Shown here: in pieces, positions 58,101-64,000 of the stretch
Numbering within the stretch: position 1 is the first letter of the stretch
How the letters are laid out: each line of letters begins with the position of its first letter
Assembly: GCA_010279815.1 (NCBI GenBank)
Contig: QEOQ01000316.1
Location: 490,015-554,014, forward strand
From: Brachionus plicatilis
Lineage: Eukaryota > Rotifera > Eurotatoria > Ploima > Brachionidae
DNA: 64,000 nucleotides
Direction of reading: 5' to 3'
Made by a program: the position numbers and the translations under genes
The notes under the pieces: model-generated
What the model was told of the DNA's origin: nothing
Seen by the model: the letters and a program-made list of their open reading frames with translations, nothing else
Database searches by the model: none

Positions 58101-61100
58101 AGCAGCTATTGAAATCACTAATTCTAATTTAGAATTTTCTGTTATTTCTATTTTATTTTTTAAACTCTTGACCAATTTCGGAGCTGATTTAATTTTGAGT
58201 GTAACATTTAAACTACTTTGGCCAGCTGAATTTTTGCCCGATATCTTGTAAACACCAGCATCACTTCCTTTCACATCAGGAATTGTCAACTTATAAACTT
58301 TATCATCACTCTTGGCTAGAATAACACGTTTTTCTGTTGCCTTAAACTTGGTCTCATCCTTGAAATATTCCACAATCGGGTCTGGTTTGCCAGTTATTTC
58401 AAACAAGGCTTCTATTAGCTTACCCTCTTCTTCAATGATCACATCAGAGTCAAACAAAGCTTTGATAACAGGCAAGACATCAATGTCCAAGTTACATACA
58501 GAGCTTTGAACAGAGCCAACTGAATTTTTGGCTGTCAGCCTGTAAGCACCGGCCATATCGGCTCTTAAACTACTAATACACAATTTAAATAGGTCTGCTT
58601 CATTTACAATCTCATAATCTGAACTATTTTCGATTTCTTTGTCCATAAAATACCATTTAACCTCAGCTACAGGATTTGAACGAACCACACACTCAAAGTT
58701 AAAGCTATTTCCTTCAGTTCTTTTTTCTTTAGCCTTGAGATCTTTGACTAAAGTTGGAGCAAAGTAAACTTTGACCAGACCACTCGATTTAGCCTCACCA
58801 AGCTTATTAACAGCTGTTACTTCATACAGGCCAGCATCGTCTTTGTTAACTGCAGCTATTTTTAGAGTAAACTTTTTCTTGTTTTGCTTTTTCAAATTTT
58901 CATCTTTAACCTCGACAATTTGGACGCGTTTAGACGCGGTTATTTTGCTGCCATCTTTTGACCAAGTGAGAGTGGCATCGGGATTTGAGTGCACTATCAC
59001 TTCAAATAACAAATCATTGGTTTCATTCAGTTCTAAATCATTGAGACTTTTTTCGAACTGTGGTCCACGATGAATAATTAGATTAAACTTTGCATTAGCT
59101 TCGCCTGACGGGTTCTTGGCCTTTATTTCAAATGATTGACAAGTGCTATCTGTTAGCGATTTTATCTCTAGAGAATTTTCAATTTCAGTCTCAGACAAAA
59201 TATTCGATTTTAGATCAATATTTTGGTCTGACAATACTGGTTTTTGGTCTTTTAATTCCAAAAATTGAACTTCTGGCAAAGGCAGACCTCGTGTGACACA
59301 TTTAAATGTAACATTTTGTCCCAAATCAACTTGATTGTTAAGTTCTGGTGCTTGAGTTATTTTGGGCGGTATGGCCACATTTAATTTGGTGTTTGACTCA
59401 ACTTGACCAACTTTATTCTTAGCAGTGCACACAAATTCAGCTGCGTCTGTGACCAATGTGTCTTTGATTACCAATGAGTGATTGGTTTGCTGACTTTCGA
59501 GTTTGTATCTATCCGAAGAAGAAATTGGCTCATTTGACTTTGACCATGTTATTTCGGCTTTGGGATTTGCGCTTACTTCAACAGTCAATTTGGTTGTATC
59601 ATGTTCTTTTACATTGTATTCATTGTTAAGTTCTTTGCTAATCTTTGGAGCGAAAAGAACATTTATTTTGGTATTAGCTGTTACTTCGCCAAGACTGTTC
59701 TTAATCTTTGCAGAGTAGAGACCGGCATCTTCTAACTGAGCACTCTCAATCACAAGTTTGTAGTTATTTTCATTTGATTTATCGCTTTGGGTCAAAAATT
59801 TAACTCGTTCCGATTCACCAAGTGCAGATCTGTCTTTGGTTAAAGTCACGTTGGGAACCGGAATGCCAGTGGTGCTAAATTCAAGCGTACATTGATCATT
59901 CTCTATCACTTCAATGTTAGATTCTAAATTTTTGATGAATACAGGCCCGGTATGAACCGACAAATTGAAATCTTCTGACACTTCACCATATTCATTCTTG
60001 GCTTTGAGAGTGTATGTGCCAAAATCGGCCAGATTAGCATTATCAATTGTAATTGAATGTATTGTCTTAAGTCTGGTGTCTAGTTTAACTCTTGAACTAA
60101 CTTGCAAAGGTTCGCCATTCTTAAACCATTGGACTTCTGGAAGTGGTAGACCAGTGCATTCGAACTCGGTCTTAAATTGCTTTTTTTCGCCTACTGAAAG
60201 ATCTGAATTTGGTCTTTTGACAAACTTGGGCACACCGGAAACTGTCATTTGAGCTTGGCATTCATCCGATCCACCTTTGTTGCTAGCCACCAACTTATAT
60301 AAGCCTTGGTCTGTAGCCTCAACTTTTTTGAATTTAATTTCATGCAAATAATCCTCATCTGTCTTTGAAATAGAAAATTTTTCGCTTGGTTTTATTTCTT
60401 TGTTATCTTTGAAAATCTTAATGTCAGCTTTTGGATGTGATCTTAGCTCAAAAATCCACTTTAACTCTTCGTTTAAATTTGAAGTAATATCTTCAAGTTT
60501 TTTGATAAATTTGGCAGGGACCAAAGTGGTCACTTTACACTGTGACTCAACTGAGCCCAGTTCATTGGTGATCTGGCATTTGTATTCGCCATCGAGAGAC
60601 TGCTGCATGTCCGAGATAATGAGTTTATAGTGGTAATCCTTGGATTCGATGGTGAAATTTTCGTTGACCAGTATTTGACTGCCATTCCAGTACCAATTGA
60701 CTTCACCAGGTGGATAGCAAGTGTTTGTTTGAACCGTCAACTCAGAGCTTTGGCCCTCAGTTATTTCGGTGTCTTTTAATTTTTTGGTCAAAGTTGGTGG
60801 ACCTTAAAAAATTTTTGAAATTAACAAAAAATTTTCTTTTTGGTTTAAAAAAAATTTTAAAAATAAAAGTTACATTTGACTAAAAGATTACAACAGGCTG
60901 AGACTTTACCAAATGCATTAGATACCTCAGCCTTTATTTCACCAGCATCGTCAGAAACCAAATTTTCAATCACCAAACAATGGGACTGTTGATTCGTCGA
61001 GAGTTTATACTTTAAATCGTCACTCTTCACTACTTTATTGTTCTTGTACCAAATAGCTTTAACCGGATGCATTTGATTTTCAACAATTAAATCAAATGAA

Positions 61101-64000
61101 GCCGAGGCACCAACCTCAGAGATAAAGTCAGATGGATTTTTTAGAATAATAGGAAGATCTAATAAAACAAAAAAATATTTATTTCATATTTATCTATTTA
61201 ATGGATCTTACATTGAACAATAAGCTGAGCCTTATTCGTATTTACACTACCTGCATCATTGAAAAGTTGAGCAAAAAAGGTGCCGGCATTTTCTGGTTTA
61301 GCTGACTTAATTATCAAAGAGACTGTATCCTCAAGCTCGACAACTTCATAAATGTCTGATATATGAGGCAAAATTTCCTCGTCATCTTTGAACCACTTAA
61401 CGGAAGGTTTAGGCTTACCACCTGATATTTTGATAGTGAATTTGGCTTCTTGGTTCTCAGAAACAGTAACATTTTCTAGTTTTCCAGAAAATTTTGGAAG
61501 TTCTTAATTAAAAAATTTTGAAAATCGTAAAGATGAAAATAGCTAAAATATGGGAATATTACCTAGAACATCAATGTCAAATGAATGTTCCACTTCGCCA
61601 ACATTATTAGATGCTTTAATAGTAACCGTACCTGAATGAAATGGTTGAACTTTAGGAATAACTAAAGAGTAAGTTGATGATTTTTGATCAACTTCAAATT
61701 TCACATTGTCTTTGTTGGTAAGTTCTTTATCGTTCAAAAACCAGGAAATTTTCGCCTTTGGAATCGAGTCTACTTTGCATTCAAATCTACTGGAAGAATC
61801 CTGAACAACGACAACATTAGATGGTTTGCTGGTAAATTCAGGCATTTCTGGAATAGAAAAAAAAAATTATCAATTAAAAATTGAATAAATCTAAAATTTT
61901 AATTATTTTAATCTCTTTTAATTAAATAACTTCTACTTAGATTGTATAATTTGATTGAAATAATTACTATTTATTGTAAGTAGGGATTTATTTGAGATGG
62001 CTTCTCCAAATTCGTTTTTCACTTTGGCCAAATAATTTCCGCTGTTTTCTTTTGAATTACAAGATTTTAAAACTAATGTATTTTCATAATCATTTTCTTT
62101 AATTTCTATAACATCATTTGGTTTAACTTCGTTATCATCTTTAAACCATTTGATAGCTGGTTTTGGAATTCCACAGTACTTAACTGTATATGTTACTTCA
62201 TCACCTTCATTTACGGTAGAATTATTTAATTTATTTAAAATTTTAGGAGCTTCAAGTTTTTCAAGCAAACAGGATTTTTCGGCAGATCCAAATTCATTAA
62301 TTGCCTTTACAGTAATGCTTCCGATATTGAGTGAGCTAACTTTTGGTATTATAAGAGAATATTGATTTTTAGCAATATTTTTTTCAATTTTGACACCATC
62401 TTTTTGACTCAGTTCTTTTTCATTGAGGAACCAAATAATATCAGGAACTGGATTTGATCTGACACTGCATTCAAATTTGGCTTCTTTGTCAACTAATACT
62501 TTTTGATCTGAGGGTACTTTGATAAACTGAGGACAGCATAATACATTAAGAACTGATTTATTCGATACAACTTCTCCCAAATTATTAACTATTTTAACTG
62601 TGAATGAAGAACCATTATCTTCGAAATCACAGCCTTTAATTATTAAAGCTGATGAATATTCAGTATTTTCAATAGCATAAGATTCATTTGGAATAATTTC
62701 AATATCATTTTTGTACCAAATAATTTTTTCGGCAGATGGATAAGATTTAAAGTTGCATTTAATAATGGCATCTTCACCATCGAAGACAGAAACATTGTCG
62801 ATTTTTGAAGTAAATTTTGGAGAATCTAATGAAAATATTAATTAAAATTGGAATCAAAAAAGAAAAAATACCATGAATATTTAAAAAAATTTCATGCTGA
62901 TTGGAACCAAGTGAATTTTCAGCAAGAATAACAATTGTTCCATTATGAAGAGTTGGGTTAAGTTTAGATATAGCAATAGAAAATAAATTTGTTTTAGATT
63001 CTTTAACGACCTGAATACCATCCTTTAAGCCAGGTTGCTTGCCATTTATAATGCTTAAAAATAAAAAAATAACAAAAAATTAAGTAAAAAAAATAAATCG
63101 AAAAAATTACCAATTTATTTTTGGTAGAGGATTTCCAAATATTTTACAAGAAAATTTAAAAGATTCATCTCTAATTAAATATTCAGGGACATCAGTAAAT
63201 GATGAAAACACTGGTAAAACTAAATTAATTAAAAGATAAAAAGGAAATTTTAAATAAAAAGTTGTCAATAAAAAAAATCTTACATTGAACAATAAGCTGA
63301 GCCTTATTCGTATTTACACTACCTGCATCATTGAAAAGTTGAGCAAAAAAGGTGCCGGCATTTTCTGGTTTAGCTGACTTAATTATCAAAGAGACTGTAT
63401 CCTCAAGCTCGACAACTTCATAAATGTCTGATATATGAGGCAAAATTTCCTCGTCATCTTTGAACCACTTAACGGAAGGTTTAGGCTTACCACCTGATAT
63501 TTTGATAGTGAATTTGGCTTCTTGGTTCTCAGAAACAGTAACATTTTCGAGTTTTCCAGAAAATTTTGGAAGTTCTAAATTAAAAAATTTTGAAAATCGT
63601 AAAGATGAAAATAGCTAAAATATGGGAATATTACCTAAAACATCAATGTCAAATGAATGTTCCACTTCGCCAACATTATTAGATGCTTTAATAGTAACCG
63701 TACCTGAATGAAATGGTTGAACTTTAGGAATAACTAAAGAGTAAGTTGATGATTTTTGATCAACTTCAAATTTCACATTGTCTTTGTTAGTAAGTTCTTT
63801 ATCGTTCAGAAACCATTTAAGAACCATTTTAATTGAGGAAAGAATATTAATATCAATTCGAGCAATGGAGTCTTTAATAAAAATAAATTTTTCAACGACG
63901 TTTTTAAAGAGTGGAAGATCAGCCTTTGGTTCCTCTTCTTTCGGCTTTGTTTCAGGTTTTTGTTTTTCAACTTTCTTTGGCTTCTCTTCTGGTTTTGGGG
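32975..64000 (-). CDS. Titin-like giant Ig/FN3 protein, C-terminal 16 exons (5' end outside window)
   Basis: Sarcomeric elastic or scaffold protein of the titin/sallimus/twitchin group. Transcription runs right to left and ends at the stop at 32975. Exons: 64000-63635, 63574-63284, 63219-63111, 63053-62872, 62825-61968, 61847-61563, 61502-61212, 61158-60874, 60802-57311, 56619-55159, 54331-52829, 52751-49980, 49921-47423, 46435-43388, 41573-38502 and 37140-32975. All introns are GT-AG and all but one are phase 1. After two leading bases the total is 24,678 nt, 8,225 residues plus a stop, with no frame break. I count about 62 Ig and 20 FN3 domains, a Pro/Glu/Lys-rich segment at the upstream edge and two charged linkers. 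There is no protein kinase, which sets it apart from twitchin and vertebrate titin and nearer to sallimus. The start lies beyond 64000. Confidence 0.9.
37371..37970 (+). mobile_element. LINE 3' end in a titin intron (opposite strand)
   Basis: A frame from about 37371 to 37739 reads FHIIKILSNKKWGLN, SLVGSILDYSFLCLN, IKKLQAIQNIAVRSILKL and ends VGRLVKEYKEGFE, the C-terminal part of a non-LTR reverse transcriptase. A 3' UTR of about 180 bp follows, then the hairpin TCTGAAGGAAC-TTTA-GCTCGGAACAGA (37921-37947) and an (AAAT)n tail to about 37970. This copy links the hairpin tail to a LINE. It lies antisense in the 37141-38501 intron and is 5'-truncated. Confidence 0.78.
38055..38438. mobile_element. 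AAGTC-rich hAT-like fragment in the titin intron
   Basis: Begins CAGAGTTGGTCAAAAGTC and ends with a run of AAGTCAAAGTC/GACTTTGACTTTG blocks, cut by the microsatellite at 38440. No matching right terminus or target duplication. Confidence 0.45.
38440..38468. repeat. (TG)n followed by a G homopolymer
   Basis: About eight TG units followed by a run of about ten G, inside the titin intron 33 bp from its donor. Homopolymer length may be unreliable. Confidence 0.85.
38502..41573 (-). CDS. Titin-like gene, exon with (FN3)3-(Ig)2 super-repeat
   Basis: A 3,072-bp exon. Order in the protein: end of a split FN3 (RYSFRVSAENKFG), FN3, FN3, Ig, Ig, FN3, FN3, FN3, Ig, Ig, FN3. The second Ig of each pair is alike (PSIEYDARFDKRLDV and PRIDYEKKFKKQSVVSV), so a five-domain unit has been duplicated. 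Donor TATG|GTAAAC at 38502/38501; acceptor CAAAG|GA at 41574. G+C content is higher than in the upstream Ig exons. Confidence 0.9.
41709..42806. mobile_element. GGCAAATTGAAG MITE, interrupted by a copy of itself
   Basis: The outer copy is 41709-41835 plus 42392-42806 (542 bp), with ends GGCAAATTGAAGTTTGAGAT and GATCTGAAACTTCTATTTGCC. Flanks gaccaaag and gacctagg are 6/8 identical. It is split by an inverted copy of the same family with a perfect 8-bp duplication gtttattt. It lies in the 41574-43387 titin intron. Confidence 0.78.
41836..42383. mobile_element. GGCAAA-family MITE inserted in opposite orientation
   Basis: A 548-bp element with ends GGCAAAAGGAAGTTTCAGAT and ATCTCAAACTTCATTTTGCC. 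The duplication gtttattt lies at 41828-41835 and 42384-42391. The uninterrupted target (gtcaagtttattttaaaa) can be read in the 18452 copy. Non-coding. Confidence 0.8.
43388..46435 (-). CDS. Titin-like gene, exon with 10 Ig domains and an FN3 start
   Basis: 3,048 bp encoding ten Ig domains of about 93 residues, each opening with a motif like IPVQFKKPLEDQQVKEGQ and carrying C...W...D.G.Y positions, then the first part of an FN3 (PGSPIDPIVTDISAEDMKI) that is completed in the next exon. The high cross-similarity of these domains suggests internal tandem duplication. Donor AGAG|GTAAG at 43388; acceptor ATTTAG at 46436-46437. Confidence 0.9.
46436..47422 (-). other. Titin-like gene intron, 987 bp
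   Basis: AT-rich intron. I see no transposon terminus or coding frame in it that can be defended. Confidence 0.7.
47423..49921 (-). CDS. Titin-like gene, exon with 9 Ig domains
   Basis: 2,499 bp, nine Ig domains starting with EPVRIVKKLQDQDCLENT and ending with the APLEFVKPLTELELRENQ domain. They are the same compact, acidic subtype as in the following exon (E..V.W..NG..I, then a GVEE/KEE linker before the next domain). Separated from the upstream exon by only 58 bp. Confidence 0.9.
49980..52751 (-). CDS. Titin-like gene, exon with 8 Ig domains and two charged linkers
   Basis: 2,772 bp. Four Ig domains, then a linker of about 125 residues (roughly 51205-51600) containing RKRASDVDGPDWGQLKKGG and a Lys/Glu/Pro-rich stretch. 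Two Ig domains follow, then a second acidic linker (about 50499-50645) ending in an EPEPQPEPEPEP run, then two Ig domains. These linkers break the uniform bead chain and may be flexible spring or partner-binding segments, which is inference. Confidence 0.9.
52829..54331 (-). CDS. Titin-like gene, exon with 5 Ig domains plus an Ig end
   Basis: 1,503 bp. It begins with the last strands of an Ig (GKYVLKLWNNAGSVETSC) whose first part is in the upstream exon, then five full Ig domains from FKPSVVKDLEDISVSQGS to the VPFFIKSLPNNVTVKEN domain. The intron on the 5' side (54332-55158, 827 bp) is AT-rich, with no transposon that I can define. Confidence 0.9.
55159..56619 (-). CDS. Titin-like gene, exon with 5 Ig domains (last one split)
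   Basis: 1,461 bp. Ig domains begin APEIVQPLNPSIEIIEG, KPRFVKSL (with a longer Ser/Glu-containing A-B loop, about 25 extra residues), IPSIIKPLVNTELVLQD, APVISQHLPETKEIVEKN and MPRIIKDLKQTIEFNED. The last is cut by the intron after KKEQQG and finished in the next exon. Confidence 0.88.
56819..57148. mobile_element. MULE-like MITE in a titin intron
   Basis: 330 bp with ends GGTTTTATGAAGTTCAGTAC and (reverse complement of the right) GGCTTTGTGAAATCCAGTTC. A perfect 9-bp duplication aattttttt lies at 56810-56818 and 57149-57157, in low-complexity sequence. The interior matches the 23999 element (gaatgcagaatggtg, caaaatctctgcagaatgc). It occupies about half of the 56620-57310 intron. Confidence 0.72.
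57311..60802 (-). CDS. Titin-like gene, exon with 12 Ig domains
   Basis: A 3,492-bp uninterrupted exon with twelve I-set-like Ig domains of about 95 residues, from PPTLTKKLKDTEITEG to the SACFIRKPADTSVVLNK domain. Each shows the C...W.K(D/N)......D.G.Y....N..G pattern. Acceptor TTTAAG at 60803-60804 and donor CAAG|GTAC at 57311. Confidence 0.9.
60874..63219 (-). CDS. Titin-like gene, cluster of short Ig exons
   Basis: Exons 63219-63111 and 63053-62872 share one Ig domain. 62825-61968 holds three Ig domains (SPKFTSKIDNVSVFDGED, CPQFIKVPSDQKVLVDKE, APKILNKLNNSTVNEGDE). 61847-61563, 61502-61212 and 61158-60874 are one Ig each. Introns are 46-120 bp. The junction joining 63111 to 63053 is the only phase-2 intron in the gene and would put Cys where Ig domains have their core Trp. 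61847-61563 and 61502-61212 have near-identical copies upstream. Confidence 0.85.
61205..61743. repeat. Copy 1 of a 539-bp near-identical duplicated Ig-exon cassette
   Basis: Aligns without gaps to 63277-63815 at an offset of 2,072. I find five mismatches: 61477, 61505, 61566, 61717 and 61737. It spans one whole Ig exon, the 60-bp intron and about two-thirds of the next Ig exon. Confidence 0.95.
63277..63815. repeat. Copy 2 of the 539-bp duplicated Ig-exon cassette
   Basis: About 99% identical to 61205-61743, in the same orientation. Outside the boundaries similarity stops: upstream of 63815 the same exon continues with a different N-terminal Ig half. Confidence 0.95.
63284..64000 (-). CDS. 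Titin-like gene, two Ig exons and PEVK-like edge
   Basis: Exon 64000-63635 (open at the window edge) begins with a Pro/Glu/Lys-rich stretch (PKPEEKPKKVEKQKPETKPK, about 63905-63998), resembling titin PEVK or KE-rich spacers. It then has an Ig domain starting DLPLFKNVVEKFIFIKDS. The first half of that Ig lacks the B-strand Cys and differs from its partner at 61563-61847, while the second half is identical. Exon 63574-63284 is an Ig (ELPKFSGKLENVTVSENQ) duplicating 61502-61212. Confidence 0.85.

Noticed and set aside
43435..62365. Plus-strand frames opposite the Ig exons
   Set aside because: Short, Ser/Phe/Leu-rich antisense shadows. The minus-strand Ig frames are continuous and phase-consistent.
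1..64000. rRNA, CRISPR array, bacterial operon or plasmid features
   Set aside because: None seen; spliced genes and transposon types are eukaryotic.
32975..64000. Protein kinase domain expected in twitchin or titin
   Set aside because: No GxGxxG, HRD or DFG arrangement in any exon frame of this region.

Overview
The window is animal nuclear DNA. It is very AT-rich between genes, and its genes carry short GT-AG introns (about 46-155 bp) alongside many non-autonomous transposons and LINE tails. The proteins are clearly metazoan: a giant titin-like muscle protein, TRAP-alpha, a trypsin-like protease and a four-EF-hand calmodulin relative. The low GC content, tiny introns, LINE remnants and FLYWCH/MULE-type debris suggest a small lophotrochozoan or gnathiferan. 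A monogonont rotifer of the Brachionus type is my best guess, but this is inference and no sequence here proves it.

Layout. 1-6.4 kb has no gene, only transposon pieces: an hAT-like end, a 9-bp-TSD inverted-repeat element at 3396-3751, a LINE tail near 4 kb, and an hAT-like MITE at 4791-5095. 6.4-11.4 kb holds ARPC5 (+), a calmodulin-like gene (+) and a secreted trypsin-like protease with a His/Asp/Glu-rich loop (-). 11.4-16.3 kb is repeats, including a cluster of LINE 3' ends with hairpins. 16.7-17.6 kb is SSR1/TRAP-alpha (-). 18-21.7 kb is a LINE remnant, a nested MITE and an inverted-repeat element. 22-25.7 kb has two ribosome-biogenesis genes on the minus strand, NOP58 and EMG1. 26.9-28.7 kb is a tandem pair of unrecognised Thr-rich, Cys-rich membrane-anchored or secreted proteins, one intact and one decayed. 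28.9-32.75 kb is a stack of nested transposons: a LINE RT fragment, and an inverted-repeat element split by a second LINE that itself holds a FLYWCH-type transposon remnant, followed by a large foldback.

From 32,975 to beyond 64,000 the minus strand is one gene, the C-terminal part of a titin-like giant. I resolved 16 exons whose splice phases all agree. They give 8,225 residues plus a stop, with about 62 Ig and 20 FN3 domains, an upstream Pro/Glu/Lys-rich segment and no kinase. Most introns are under 125 bp. The long ones hold transposons, including a 545-bp MITE inserted into another copy of itself.

The genes do not form one pathway. NOP58 (box C/D snoRNP) and EMG1 (18S rRNA pseudouridine methyltransferase) share the small-subunit processome. 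ARPC5, the calmodulin relative and the titin-like protein belong to actin and muscle biology. The most unusual items are a 539-bp, about 99% identical, non-adjacent duplication of two Ig exons with their intron, the two-copy Cys-rich family, the polyhistidine insertion in the protease, the self-nested MITE, and acceptor-like TAG sites just upstream of four start codons, which hint at spliced-leader trans-splicing.
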